A stretch of DNA of 64,000 bases from Flavobacterium sp. HSC-61S13 (lineage in GTDB: Bacteria; Bacteroidota; Bacteroidia; Flavobacteriales; Flavobacteriaceae). Below, piece by piece: positions 42,849 through 52,211 of the stretch. The DNA lies in contig NZ_JALJZV010000003.1 of assembly GCF_024171535.1 (NCBI RefSeq), positions 271,657 to 335,656 of the forward strand, in the 5' to 3' direction. Both the position numbers and the translations under genes were made by a program. The notes beneath the pieces are model-generated. The model saw only the letters and a program-made list of their open reading frames with translations, did no database searches and was not told where the DNA came from. Position 1 is the stretch's first letter, and each line of letters begins with the position of its first letter.

Positions 42849-43628
42849 TTAATTAATATTGATTCGTTTATAATTGTTTGGAACACTGTAAGGGAACGAC
42901 AGTTTCTCGTTAAATGTCACTTTGTTATAAATAATGTTCAAATGTATGGTTTTTTCTTGTTCTGCATCAATATTTATTTCGCTGGGAAGCGTAATGTCTT
43001 GGATTTTCTGGTAGTTTGGATACGAAATGGTAACCGAACGGTTTTCTTTTTGTTGTGTAAGTGCCTCTTTTTTCAACAGCAAATCTTGGTCTTCAAAATA
43101 ATACGTAGACTCCAGACCTTTGGTATTGGTTGATTCGAGTTTGTGCAAACCGTCTTCTAAACTAGCAACGAGCTTTTCCTTGTTTAAATCGTTAATCGCA
43201 TGACCCAACAATAAGTTTTGAACCTTTTGGAAATCGAGGTCGGTTCCCAACCATTTGCTCAACATGCTGTAGTCGCCTTCAAAATACGAACTGTTCATCT
43301 TTTCGTAATACTGCACTTTGTCTTGGGTAATATAAGCTTTAGCCATAGTGATGGTGAAAAACTTGACTGTGATAAGTATCTGCTTGTCTTTTTCAATACG
43401 AATATCGGTATCAAAACCCAACTGTTGACCGTTGCCCTTATAACTGGTCGAAGAACGGATATTGGCTGTATTAAAATCAGGACTGTTTTTATAATGTCCG
43501 TTTACGATGTGTAGTACCGTTTTTGAACTGGAAGCAGCCGATTCTGATACACCATCTCCAGCTATTTTGGTCGACTTACAAGCACCGAAAGTCAGTGTCA
43601 CAAGGAGTAAAGCAAATACCTTTTTCAT
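42849..43628 (-). CDS. DUF4292 lipoprotein
   Basis: A 259-residue lipoprotein with signal peptide ending TFGAC (cysteine 17) and then KSTK, without the acidic surface-export residues, so it should stay on the periplasmic side. The body (FDTDIRIEKDKQILITVKF, MLSKWLGTDLDFQKVQNLL) is the DUF4292 fold, related in shape to LolA/LolB lipoprotein carriers. It comes just before the EnvC-like gene, the usual flavobacterial order. In many relatives a TPR protein gene stands before it; here the space before it (43629-43808) holds only a terminator. Confidence 0.88.
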   Translation of the reverse strand: MKKVFALLLVTLTFGACKSTKIAGDGVSESAASSSKTVLHIVNGHYKNSPDFNTANIRSSTSYKGNGQQLGFDTDIRIEKDKQILITVKFFTITMAKAYITQDKVQYYEKMNSSYFEGDYSMLSKWLGTDLDFQKVQNLLLGHAINDLNKEKLVASLEDGLHKLESTNTKGLESTYYFEDQDLLLKKEALTQQKENRSVTISYPNYQKIQDITLPSEINIDAEQEKTIHLNIIYNKVTFNEKLSFPYSVPNNYKRININ

Positions 43629-43766
43629 ATAGAAATATTATTTTAATTAAGTTCATAGGATATCTAAGTAGACTATTGTTTGTTTCAGTCGAAATCCTAG
43701 ATAATAGCTATCGCAGGCCATTGAATTCTTAATCAAGTAGCAAATAGCATTCCTATTTTCTAATAA

Positions 43767-43798
43767 AAAATCCGTTTCATTTAAATAAAACGGATTTT
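43767..43798 (-). terminator. intrinsic terminator after the nucleotidyltransferase gene
   Basis: AAAATCCGTTT at 43767-43777 and AAACGGATTTT at 43788-43798 form an 11-bp stem; read on the minus strand it ends in a T run. It separates the flippase/dut/nucleotidyltransferase genes from the DUF4292/EnvC unit. Confidence 0.85.
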
Positions 43799-43808
43799 AT
43801 AGCACTTT

Positions 43809-44819
43809 TTATTCTAAGACGGAATAATCTCCAATACTGATTTGGGTGTGTTTACCGTCGTATATAGCGTGATTTCCAACCATGGCGTTGTCTAAATTAG
43901 CATGGCGGATTTGCGAATGTGTTTGTATTAAACTGTTGGTCAATACCGCATGTTCGATGATAGAATGATCTCCAATTGAGACATTCGGACCTACGGTGCT
44001 GTTTCGTAAGATGACGTTTTCCCCAATATAACAAGGTTCGATGATTTGACTGTTTTCCAGTTTTACCGTACTTGCCACCAAATTGACCTGATCTTGATGC
44101 AAAAACTGCAACATGCGGTTGTTGGTGTCGACAGTGACGTTTTTATTACCGCAATCCATCCACTCATCCACTTTACCTGGTACAAATCTCATTCCCTTTT
44201 GCTTCATGTTTTCCAAAGCATCGGTCAATTGATATTCGCCGCCTTTGGTCATGTTGTTGTCGAGCAAGTACTCGAGTTCTTTTCTCAGTGTTTCACCACT
44301 TTTAAAGTAGTAGATACCAATAATGGCTAAGTCCGAAACGAATTCTTTGGGTTTTTCAACAAAATCAACAATCTCATTCTGAGCATTGAGTTGCACCACG
44401 CCAAAAGCACTTGGGTCGGCAACTTGTTTTACCCAAATAACACTGTCTGCGGTTTTGTCTAAAGTAAAATCAGCACGGAACAAAGTGTCTGCATAAGCGA
44501 CCACTATAGGGCCTTGCATGCTTTCTTTAGCACATAAAATAGCATGTGCAGTTCCTAGGGCTTCGTTTTGATAGTAGATCGTTCCTTTGGCTCCGAGTTT
44601 TTCGGCTATAGCTATCAGATCTTCTTCTACTTTTTTTCCAAAACTCTCGTGTATAATAAAGGCAATCTCTTCAATGGATCCGTCTAGAACCTTAGCTATA
44701 TCCTCAACTAATCGGTGTACGATGGGTTTTCCTGCAATAGGTATAAGCGGTTTAGGTACGGTTAGGGTGTGTGGGCGAAGACGAGACCCTCGTCCTGCCA
44801 TGGGTACTATTATTTTCAT
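43809..44819 (-). CDS. sugar-phosphate nucleotidyltransferase
   Basis: A 336-residue enzyme that makes an NDP-sugar from a sugar-1-phosphate. The N-terminal catalytic part starts MKIIVPMAGRGSRLRPHTL and PKPLIPIAGKPI, the nucleotide-binding signature of the RmlA/GlmU class, with DCGNK near residue 220. The C-terminal part, about 250-336, shows hexapeptide-type spacing (YIGENVILRNSTVGPNVSIGDHS), giving a left-handed beta-helix. It is longer than RmlA and related to the archaeal-type two-domain thymidylyl/uridylyltransferases. It follows dut by 23 bases. Confidence 0.9.
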   Translation of the reverse strand: MKIIVPMAGRGSRLRPHTLTVPKPLIPIAGKPIVHRLVEDIAKVLDGSIEEIAFIIHESFGKKVEEDLIAIAEKLGAKGTIYYQNEALGTAHAILCAKESMQGPIVVAYADTLFRADFTLDKTADSVIWVKQVADPSAFGVVQLNAQNEIVDFVEKPKEFVSDLAIIGIYYFKSGETLRKELEYLLDNNMTKGGEYQLTDALENMKQKGMRFVPGKVDEWMDCGNKNVTVDTNNRMLQFLHQDQVNLVASTVKLENSQIIEPCYIGENVILRNSTVGPNVSIGDHSIIEHAVLTNSLIQTHSQIRHANLDNAMVGNHAIYDGKHTQISIGDYSVLE

Positions 44820-44842
44820 TTTTTAGCTTTTTTTCAATTTTT

Positions 44843-45280
44843 TTATTTCGTTCCGGTACTTCCAAATCCACCAGCGCCTCTTTCTGTTTCAGACAAGACC
44901 GTTACGGGTTCCCATTGGATTTGCTCAAATTTAGAAATAACCATTTGTGCAATGCGTTCTCCGTTTTCAATAGTAAAGGGATCCGCCGAAAGATTTACTA
45001 AGATAATGCCGAGTTCACCTCTGTAATCAGCATCAATCGTGCCAGGAGAGTTGAGCAGCGTGATGCCTCGTTTCGCAGCCAATCCACTTCTCGGGCGGAT
45101 TTGTGCTTCATAGCCTTCGGGTAATTCTATAAATAAACCAGTCGGAACTATAGCGCGTTCCAACGATTTTAAAGTGATGGGTTCTGTGATATTCGCTCGC
45201 AAATCCATACCAGCAGATGAAGTGGTTTCATAGTTTGGTAAGGGATGTTGGGAGTGGTTGATGATTTTTATAGTCTTCAT
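44843..45280 (-). CDS. dut: dUTP diphosphatase
   Basis: Dut cleaves dUTP to dUMP, keeping uracil out of DNA and feeding dTMP synthesis. The 145-residue trimeric-type protein has its five motifs: [10 protein letters not shown] near residue 22, [11 protein letters not shown] near 62, [14 protein letters not shown] near 77, GERIAQMVI near 106 and the C-terminal arm [10 protein letters not shown]. It lies between the flippase and the nucleotidyltransferase gene, as in other flavobacteria. Confidence 0.96.
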   Translation of the reverse strand: MKTIKIINHSQHPLPNYETTSSAGMDLRANITEPITLKSLERAIVPTGLFIELPEGYEAQIRPRSGLAAKRGITLLNSPGTIDADYRGELGIILVNLSADPFTIENGERIAQMVISKFEQIQWEPVTVLSETERGAGGFGSTGTK

Positions 45281-45429
45281 ATCTTGATATTTTTTAATCT
45301 TGTAATCCCGGTATTAAGTCTACGTCTATCGACCTTCATAACATGGGAACATCGTTCGGCTTGATCAATACCCGCGATGTTGGAAACAAATATAATGTAT
45401 TCTACAGATTTATTTAAATGACCTAGCTG

Positions 45430-46884
45430 TTATTTAATGATGCTACGCAACAGTTTTCCTTCATATTTAAATAAGACGGCCACGAAGATTGCTATAAATG
45501 CGATTCCCACAAAATAATTTTCGCGAAAACCATAAAAATAGATCGCTGAAAAAGTGATGGCCATTAAGGTATAACCCGTGATCGCTTTTTTATCGTAGGG
45601 AATGGGGTAATAGCGATTGCCTAAAACGTATGAAATCAACATCATACTTCCATAGGCAATCAAAGTAGCAATTGCTGAGCCGACATAACTCCAAATGGGA
45701 ATTAACGCATAGTTTAAAACAATGGTCAATACCGCACCGAAAATTGAGATATATGCTCCAATCATCGTTTTGTCTCTTAACTTGTACCATACCGATAAAT
45801 TGGAATAGATGCCCAAACAGAAATTAGCTAAAATAATCAACGGAACCACTTTCATCGCTTCCCAATAGGAAGGATTGGGAATCATGATTGGCTTCAGTAT
45901 ATCGACAAATACAATCACACACAACATAATCAAACTGCCTATAATAGCAAAATATTTGGTAATGGTAGCATATTTGGTCGGGGCATCATCGTTTTTGGCG
46001 TAGTTAAAGAAAAAAGGTTCTATTCCCAAAGTATAGGCCTGACGAAACAAAACCATAAAAAGGCCGAGTTTGTAACAAGCAGCATATTTACCTACTTCAA
46101 CCAAGGCGATTTCAGGCGGCAATAGGCGTCCTAATAAGATCTTGTCAAAACTTTCATTGATCGCAAATGCCAAACCTCCAATCATTACTGGAAAACCATA
46201 GCGGATCATTTGTTTACAAAGATCTTTGTTAAAAGTAAATTTGATTTTTAAATAATCGGATGCAAAAACCAATAGGGTTAGAGCACTGGCAATTAGATTG
46301 GCGAGGAAAACATATTGTACTTGTTGTCCCTCGGTATAAATGGAATCAAAAAAAGAACCCGGATAAGCAACGGCCAATTTGGGTAGGGCGTAAAGAAAAA
46401 AGATGTTTAGTGAGACGTTGACGATGACATTGCCAATTTTTACCGCACTATAAAACATCGGACGTTGATTGGCACGCAATTTTGAAAACGGGATGATCAC
46501 CAAGGCATCTAAAACCAAGATCCAAATAAGATACTTGATGATCTCAGCATCGACGTTGAGGTATGCGCTCCAATAATCCTTGGTCAGTAGTCCTAAAGTC
46601 AGAAACAACAGCGAAGTGATGCTTAGGTAGATCAGGGAGTTGTTAACAACCTCTTGTTTGTCCTCTCTAAGGTTGTAAAACCTGAAAAATGCGGTTTCCA
46701 TACCAAAGGCGAGTACTACGTTGAAAAACATCATAATAGAGAATACAATATTGTATTCGCCATAGACGTTATTGGCCATAAACGAGGTATGGAAAGACAC
46801 CAAGAAAAAACCGAGTAACTTCGGGAAAACGGTGGCTAGACCGTAAATAGCGGTCTGTTTAAATATTTTTTTGTAGATGCTCAA
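45430..46884 (-). CDS. polysaccharide/lipid-linked sugar flippase (MATE/Wzx type)
   Basis: A 484-residue inner-membrane protein with about 14 probable spans. The start MSIYKKIFKQTAIYGLATVFPKLLGF and later IGGLAFAINESFDKILLGR are typical of polysaccharide biosynthesis (Wzx/MurJ-related) transporters of the oligosaccharide flippase family. It would move undecaprenyl-linked sugar units across the membrane, in line with the sugar transferase at the window start and the nucleotidyltransferase nearby. The 149 bases after it hold nothing I can name. Confidence 0.9.
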   Translation of the reverse strand: MSIYKKIFKQTAIYGLATVFPKLLGFFLVSFHTSFMANNVYGEYNIVFSIMMFFNVVLAFGMETAFFRFYNLREDKQEVVNNSLIYLSITSLLFLTLGLLTKDYWSAYLNVDAEIIKYLIWILVLDALVIIPFSKLRANQRPMFYSAVKIGNVIVNVSLNIFFLYALPKLAVAYPGSFFDSIYTEGQQVQYVFLANLIASALTLLVFASDYLKIKFTFNKDLCKQMIRYGFPVMIGGLAFAINESFDKILLGRLLPPEIALVEVGKYAACYKLGLFMVLFRQAYTLGIEPFFFNYAKNDDAPTKYATITKYFAIIGSLIMLCVIVFVDILKPIMIPNPSYWEAMKVVPLIILANFCLGIYSNLSVWYKLRDKTMIGAYISIFGAVLTIVLNYALIPIWSYVGSAIATLIAYGSMMLISYVLGNRYYPIPYDKKAITGYTLMAITFSAIYFYGFRENYFVGIAFIAIFVAVLFKYEGKLLRSIIK

Positions 46885-46951
46885 AATCAGCGGTTTCAGT
46901 CAGTGAGCAAAAATAATCAATAAATGCGCACAAACTGTGGGCATTATGGAT

Positions 46952-47707
46952 TTATTTTACACGTAAAAAGGGAGCTACTTCTGCATAGGTAAATACCAAT
47001 TTGGTAGGTCCATCAGCATACGAAGCGATTTCATAGGTATTGTAATAGGCTACAAATTCATCTTTAAAGAATAAAAAGGTCTCGGGTAATTTAAAAAGGT
47101 CGTCTTCAAACATCAAACCGGTGCTGTTTATGCCTTTTTCAGCTGGAATTTTCAGTTGTTTGCGAAGTTTTTGCTCGATTAAGTCAGACAGTCCTTTCTG
47201 GTCGAGGATCAATTCTTCGGCAGTATAAAGGTGCCCGTTTTCAGGATTAAAATTTAAGCCGCGTACGCCCTGATAACCGTGTGCACCTCCAGAAAAGGTG
47301 TAGTGCTCTATGTGCATAGACAATACCTGTGGGCTTTGATACTCGACACGGCCTTTGATTTCGGCTTGCCAAGGCGTGCTTTCTTTTGGGTATTCTTTCT
47401 TTAGTGCATTATACGAATCCACAAAAGAAGTAATGATTTGATCGTAGGATGTAGACTTATTGGGCTCTTCATCAAAAGATACGATATGGCTGATGACGTT
47501 TAGGGTCGTTTTATTGATGCTATCGGCAATAACGGAATTGGGAGTGGTAGCCACGGCAATATCGATCACCGCTTTGGTACATTCATTTTCCGGACAAGGG
47601 CTTGCTGAACTGCGTTCAAATTTTTTGTTTTCAAAGACTAACTCCTTGTTATCTTGGCAACTAACCATTAGAAATAAACTCGCAAAAAATAAGGGATATA
47701 ACTTCAT
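46952..47707 (-). CDS. DUF3298/DUF4163-type lipoprotein
   Basis: A 251-residue lipoprotein with signal peptide ending LFLMVSC (cysteine 17). The body fits the DUF4163 plus DUF3298 arrangement: an N-terminal half with repeated strands (VIDIAVATTPN, INKTTLNVISHIV) and a C-terminal half with EHYTFSGGAHGYQG and LNFNPENGHLYTAEELI, the sequence most typical of DUF3298. Such proteins resemble the C-terminal part of Bacillus RsiV, a lysozyme-binding anti-sigma factor, but no sigma gene is near. Function unknown. It has its own -7 box. Confidence 0.85.
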   Translation of the reverse strand: MKLYPLFFASLFLMVSCQDNKELVFENKKFERSSASPCPENECTKAVIDIAVATTPNSVIADSINKTTLNVISHIVSFDEEPNKSTSYDQIITSFVDSYNALKKEYPKESTPWQAEIKGRVEYQSPQVLSMHIEHYTFSGGAHGYQGVRGLNFNPENGHLYTAEELILDQKGLSDLIEQKLRKQLKIPAEKGINSTGLMFEDDLFKLPETFLFFKDEFVAYYNTYEIASYADGPTKLVFTYAEVAPFLRVK

Positions 47708-47736
47708 AAGGCGTTTGAAAAAGAGTTAATAATTAA

Positions 47737-47744
47737 CAAATTTA
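47737..47744 (-). promoter_or_regulatory. -7 promoter box for the DUF3298-type lipoprotein
   Basis: On the minus strand TAAATTTG matches TAnnTTTG exactly, 29 bases before the start codon. Confidence 0.45.
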
Positions 47745-47768
47745 TACAATTTACTTTGGAATTAAAAG

Positions 47769-47776
47769 TATATTTG
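47769..47776 (+). promoter_or_regulatory. possible -7 promoter box for the cystathionine gamma-synthase gene
   Basis: TATATTTG is an exact TAnnTTTG box, 183 bases before the start. If used, the mRNA would have a leader of about 175 bases that folds as described at 47789-47869. No -33 element is clear. Confidence 0.35.
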
Positions 47777-47788
47777 TCTTTATATGAT

Positions 47789-47869
47789 GTGTTGGATAGC
47801 GCTGCGGTGTTTTGTATAAAAACACGGCGAAATGTGGCCGATGAAATCGGATAATTTTACCGGTAACAC
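47789..47869 (+). promoter_or_regulatory. structured RNA leader before the cystathionine gamma-synthase gene
   Basis: GTGTT at 47789-47793 can close on AACAC at 47865-47869. Inside are hairpin A (GTGTTTT at 47807-47813 with AAAACAC at 47819-47825) and hairpin B (CCGAT at 47838-47842 with ATCGG at 47846-47850, loop GAA), and a short ACCGGT palindrome. This gives a three-way-junction outline in the right place for a methionine-pathway regulator. It does not match the SAM-I or SAM-II cores as I know them. Confidence 0.35.
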
Positions 47870-47959
47870 TAGCTTATTAATACGTTTAATCTAATAAATA
47901 AAATCATATAGGCCGTTGTAATTACTGATTTTAAGAGAATAATAAATATAATAGATACT

Positions 47960-49102
47960 ATGAAATTCAATACCAAAACCATACATGGAGGACAGCAAGT
48001 TGATCCTAGTACAGGAGCTGTGATGCCTCCGGTTTATCATACTTCCACCTTTGCACAAACCAGCCCAGGAGTTCACTCGGGTTATGAATACAGCCGCGCT
48101 GCAAATCCGACGAGAACGGCTTTGGAAAATGCCTTGGCTAGTATAGAAAACGGTGCTCGTGGTTTGGCTTTTTCATCGGGCTTGGCTGCAACAGATTGTG
48201 TGTTGCGTATGTTGAAACCCGGGGATGAGGTAATTGCAATGGACGACCTTTACGGAGGAACTTATAGAATGTTTACTAGAATTTATCAAGATATGGGAAT
48301 TGTTTTCCATTTCGTTGATATGAATAATATCGCTCAGTTTGAATCGGTTATTAACGATAAGACCAAATTGGTTTGGGTAGAAACACCGACGAATCCTTTG
48401 ATGAAATTAGCAGATATCGCACAGATCGCACAAATCACCAAAGAGAAAAACATTCTTTTTGTGGTCGATAATACCTTTGCTACACCGTATTTACAAAATC
48501 CGTTGGACTTAGGAGCAGACGTGGTGATGCATTCAGCGACTAAATATTTAGGAGGGCATTCGGATGTTATCGCTGGAGCCTTAATTACCAAAGAAGCAGA
48601 ACTCGGTGAAAAATTACATTTTTACCAATTTGCAACGGGCGCAACCTTGGGGCCTCAAGAGAGTTTCTTGGTGCTTAGAGGTATTAAAACCCTGCATTTA
48701 AGAGTTCAAAGACATTCTGAAAATGGAATGAAAGTAGCTCAATATTTAAAAAAACACCCGAAAGTAGCTCAGGTTTTTTATCCGGGCTTAGAAGATCACC
48801 CGCAATATGCCATTGCTCAAAAACAGATGAAAAATGGTTTTGGAGGTATGGTATCCTTTACTTTTAAATCAGAAGCGAAAGCAGACGCTATTGATTTTCT
48901 GGAAAAATTAGAAGTATTCACTTTGGCAGAATCCTTAGGAGGGGTTGAATCGCTAGCAAACCATCCTGCCTTGATGACACATGCTTCGATTCCCGAAGAC
49001 AAACGCAAAGAAATTGGTGTGACTGATGACTTGGTTCGCCTAAGCGTTGGAGTTGAAGATATCGACGACTTGATTCTCGATTTGGAGCAAGCTTTTAAAT
49101 AG
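47960..49102 (+). CDS. cystathionine gamma-synthase (trans-sulfuration PLP enzyme)
   Basis: A 380-residue Cys/Met-metabolism PLP enzyme. The PLP lysine is in MHSATKYLGGHSDV near residue 196; YEYSRAANPTRTALE near 48, FSSGLAATDCVL and LAESLGGVESLANHPALMTH are all family marks. In bacteria such enzymes join activated homoserine and cysteine to give cystathionine (MetB) or split cystathionine (MetC/CGL); the sequence fits the gamma-synthase/gamma-lyase branch and cannot fully separate the two. It stands alone with a long leader and a 3' hairpin. Confidence 0.9.
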   Translation: MKFNTKTIHGGQQVDPSTGAVMPPVYHTSTFAQTSPGVHSGYEYSRAANPTRTALENALASIENGARGLAFSSGLAATDCVLRMLKPGDEVIAMDDLYGGTYRMFTRIYQDMGIVFHFVDMNNIAQFESVINDKTKLVWVETPTNPLMKLADIAQIAQITKEKNILFVVDNTFATPYLQNPLDLGADVVMHSATKYLGGHSDVIAGALITKEAELGEKLHFYQFATGATLGPQESFLVLRGIKTLHLRVQRHSENGMKVAQYLKKHPKVAQVFYPGLEDHPQYAIAQKQMKNGFGGMVSFTFKSEAKADAIDFLEKLEVFTLAESLGGVESLANHPALMTHASIPEDKRKEIGVTDDLVRLSVGVEDIDDLILDLEQAFK

Positions 49103-49107
49103 CAACT

Positions 49108-49148
49108 AGTAACTAGCGATCAGTACTATCCACTGATCACTAGTTACT
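49108..49148. repeat. 17-bp imperfect inverted repeat after the cystathionine gamma-synthase gene
   Basis: AGTAACTAGCGATCAGT at 49108-49124 and ACTGATCACTAGTTACT at 49132-49148 pair at 16 of 17 positions with a 7-base loop. Parts are repeated again just after (TGATCACTGATTAC). There is no T run, so it is not a standard terminator, though it may still stop or protect transcripts. Confidence 0.6.
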
Positions 49149-49179
49149 GATCACTGATTACCATCTTAACACTGTTTTC

Positions 49180-51489
49180 ATGAAGTTTTTTATATATCTG
49201 AGTGTGTTGTTTATCGGTTTTTTTGGGCAAGCTCAAACCCAATCGTGGAGAGGGTATTTTTCGTATGCTCAAATAACTGCGGTTACGGCATCACCTACTC
49301 AAGTATATGCGGCGACAAACAGTTCGGTGTTGATTTTTGATATCGCATCGCAGCAGGTGGAAACGATCAGTTCAGTAGAAGGATTAAAATCACAGCAAAT
49401 CACAACGATTTTTTATAGTGAGAAGTTTAAGAAATTGGTTATTGGTAATGAAGACGGTTCGATTCAAATTGTACATCGTCCGAGTGGGAAAATAACCGGT
49501 ATCAATGACATTGTAAACAAAACCGCCATTCCGCCTACAGAAAAGCGCATCAATGCCTTAATGGAACATGGGGGGCAGTTATACATCAGTACCAATTATG
49601 GTATCAGCGTTCTAAATTTAAACAACAATACTTTTGGTGACACCTATTTTATAGGTGATTTGGGATTGAATCAAAAAGTTAAACAAGTGGCAGTCGTAGG
49701 CAATTGGATTTATGCAGCCACAGAAGCTGAGGGAATAAAAAAAGCCTTAGTGAGCGATCCAAATTTAGTAGATTTCGGTCATTGGGAGGTTTTTGACTAT
49801 GGTAATTGGGGTCACATATTTTTATGGGATGGCGTGTTAGCAGGGGTTAAGGATGATCTGGTTTTGTACAAGTTCAATCAAAATAGTGCCAACCCGCTTT
49901 ACCAATTTGAAAAACCGGTTTTAGATGCGCAGGTTAACTCTGCGGGTTTATTGGAAGCAACAACATTGTCACACAGTTTTGGCTTTAATCAACAGGGAAA
50001 TCTGTCCTTCACCATTGACGCCAATTATGGGCAAACCGATGGTTTTAGTTCGGCAGTGATCGTTGGAAATGATATCTATGTAGGGACTCATTCAGGAGGA
50101 CTCTTGCAATACGAACGATCGTTAACGCGACTTCCCAATTCACTATCACCAGACGGGCCGATTAACAATCGGGTCTTTTCTCTTTTGAGTACCGATTATG
50201 GACTGTGGATGATTTTCGGAGGATATAGTAAAGAATACAATCCCCACAATCCCGGTTTGGCCAATTATGGGATGAATCTTTATAGCCCTTCCATAGGATA
50301 TGACAGAATACTGGTATCTCAATTAGAGGGTGCGATGGTCTTGTCACATGCAGCAATAAATCCGCGTAAACCGGGGCATCTCTATGTCAGTTCTTTTCAT
50401 TCGGGTTTTTTGGATATCACTTTAAAATTGCAAGACCTAAAATCGAGTGAAGTTAAATTTTATAACAACAAAAATAGTGGATCCGCAGGACCACAATCGG
50501 TGGCGGGTATACCCGATTACGAGTCGATTCGCATCAATGGAACCGCTTTTGATAGTAGTGGCAATGCTTGGATGACCAACAGTTTGGTCACTTCTCCTAT
50601 CAAAGAACTATTGGTCAATGGCGATTGGGCATCCTACAGCTTAAATCAGAGTATCCCTTCTGAAGAAGCTACGAGTTTTGGTGTGCCGGTCGTTGATAAA
50701 AACGATACCAAATGGATTGGATCCTACAATCACGGTTTGATTGCCTTTAATGAAAAAAAGGGACTAAAAACGATGGTAATCAATGCGACAACGGGCAATT
50801 TGCCCGATAATGATACGCGCACAATTGCTTTAGATAACAACAATCAATTGTGGATTGGAACCTATAAAGGACTGCGGATCATACCCAATGTAGATCGTTT
50901 CCTCAATGAAGGTCAATTGTCGTCTAACGCGATTATTATCAAGGAGGGTGGCATTGCTCAAGAATTGTTTTATCATCAAAGTATTACAAAAATTAAAGTT
51001 GATGGTGCCAACAACAAATGGGTAGCTCTTGCAGATGCCGGAGTATTTTTGGTGTCGCCAAACGGACAGAAGACCCTATATCGCTTTACCAAGGAGAACT
51101 CTCCTTTGCCGAGTAATAATATCAACGATATTGAAATCGACGGAAAAACGGGCGAAGTATTCTTCGCTACAGACAACGGTATGGTATCTTTTCGCGGGGG
51201 GGCCACTGCTGCTATGCCGTCATTTAGCAACGTATTTGCCTATCCAAACCCTGTGCGACCAGAGTTTGCTGGTGATGTAAAAATATCGGGCTTGATGGAT
51301 AAATCCAATGTCAAAATTACCGATTTGGAAGGTAATTTGGTCTTTGAAGCTACTTCTGAGGGGGGAACTGTATTGTGGAATACCTACTCTTTTGCGGGTA
51401 AAAAAGTGGCTACAGGGGTCTATTTAATAATGATTTCTTCCAAAGATGGCGCTGAAAAAACAGTAAGAAAAATCATGGTCATTCGCTAA
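49180..51489 (+). CDS. porZ: T9SS anionic-LPS delivery protein PorZ
   Basis: A 769-residue exported protein. The signal peptide (YLSVLFIGFFGQAQT) is followed by SWRGYFSYAQITAVTAS, the usual PorZ opening, then repeated beta-propeller blades (VYAATNSSVLIFD, LYISTNYGISVLNL, LWIGTYKGLRIIPN, VFFATDNGMVSF) to about residue 670, and a C-terminal T9SS type A sorting domain from about 683 (FAYPNPVRPEFAGDV ... VRKIMVIR). In Porphyromonas PorZ is part of the surface attachment complex that feeds anionic LPS to the sortase PorU. recO overlaps its stop by one base. Confidence 0.9.
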   Translation: MKFFIYLSVLFIGFFGQAQTQSWRGYFSYAQITAVTASPTQVYAATNSSVLIFDIASQQVETISSVEGLKSQQITTIFYSEKFKKLVIGNEDGSIQIVHRPSGKITGINDIVNKTAIPPTEKRINALMEHGGQLYISTNYGISVLNLNNNTFGDTYFIGDLGLNQKVKQVAVVGNWIYAATEAEGIKKALVSDPNLVDFGHWEVFDYGNWGHIFLWDGVLAGVKDDLVLYKFNQNSANPLYQFEKPVLDAQVNSAGLLEATTLSHSFGFNQQGNLSFTIDANYGQTDGFSSAVIVGNDIYVGTHSGGLLQYERSLTRLPNSLSPDGPINNRVFSLLSTDYGLWMIFGGYSKEYNPHNPGLANYGMNLYSPSIGYDRILVSQLEGAMVLSHAAINPRKPGHLYVSSFHSGFLDITLKLQDLKSSEVKFYNNKNSGSAGPQSVAGIPDYESIRINGTAFDSSGNAWMTNSLVTSPIKELLVNGDWASYSLNQSIPSEEATSFGVPVVDKNDTKWIGSYNHGLIAFNEKKGLKTMVINATTGNLPDNDTRTIALDNNNQLWIGTYKGLRIIPNVDRFLNEGQLSSNAIIIKEGGIAQELFYHQSITKIKVDGANNKWVALADAGVFLVSPNGQKTLYRFTKENSPLPSNNINDIEIDGKTGEVFFATDNGMVSFRGGATAAMPSFSNVFAYPNPVRPEFAGDVKISGLMDKSNVKITDLEGNLVFEATSEGGTVLWNTYSFAGKKVATGVYLIMISSKDGAEKTVRKIMVIR

Positions 51490-52211
51490 TGTTAATCAAA
51501 ACCAAAGCCGTAGTACTCAGTGTGGTCAAATATCAGGAAAAGAGTTTGATTGTCACTTGTTTTACACAACTGAGCGGCGTCAAATCATACTATATCCGCA
51601 ATGCTTTTTCAAAGGGAAAAGGAGCGCAAAACAATGCTTACTTTCGACCACTTACCTTGTTGGAGGTCGAAGCCCAACACAAGAATAAAGGAGGTTTGGA
51701 GTATATCAAAGAACTTAAACTCGCTTATCCCTACCAAACGATTTACAACGATTTCTATAAAAACAGCATGGGCACTTTTGTGTCTGAGATGCTGTATAAC
51801 CTGATCAAAGAACAAGAGCCCAACGAACCCTTGTTTGAGTATCTGGAAACGGCTCTGCTGTGGTTTGATCACCAAGAGGAAGCCTCCAATTTTCACCTGA
51901 TTGTATTATTGGGAGTCACGAAGTATTTGGGGTTTTATCCCGATTCTGCCGACATAGAGTTACCGTACTTTAATCCCGTGGCGGGGCATTTCAATGCTCT
52001 TTTTGAAAAGGGAAGTTTTGAATCGGAGGAAACCCATTTGTTTAAGCGGTTGCTGGAACATAACTTTCAGTCCGATCAAAAAATATTTAACGGCAAAGAG
52101 CGCAACGAACTACTCGGGTTGCTACTGCGGTACTATGAACTACATCTCTCTGGTTTTAGAAAACCAAAATCACTAGCGGTTTTAAAGGAAATCTTTGCAG
52201 ATTTTAAATAA
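51489..52211 (+). CDS. recO: DNA repair protein RecO
   Basis: RecO loads RecA on gapped DNA with RecR and anneals SSB-coated strands. The 240-residue product starts MLIKTKAVVLSVVKYQEKSLI, the N-terminal OB fold of the family, with YIRNAFSKGKG and a helical C-terminal half. Length is typical. The start ATG shares one base with the porZ stop (TAATG), and porZ-recO is a conserved pair in Bacteroidetes. No zinc-finger cysteines are seen in the C-terminal part. Confidence 0.93.
   Translation: MLIKTKAVVLSVVKYQEKSLIVTCFTQLSGVKSYYIRNAFSKGKGAQNNAYFRPLTLLEVEAQHKNKGGLEYIKELKLAYPYQTIYNDFYKNSMGTFVSEMLYNLIKEQEPNEPLFEYLETALLWFDHQEEASNFHLIVLLGVTKYLGFYPDSADIELPYFNPVAGHFNALFEKGSFESEETHLFKRLLEHNFQSDQKIFNGKERNELLGLLLRYYELHLSGFRKPKSLAVLKEIFADFK

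Noticed and set aside
47789..47869. SAM-I riboswitch
   Set aside because: Only the TGAA-like part resembles SAM-I; the GAGGGA core and kink-turn parts are not found. It is reported only as a structured leader.
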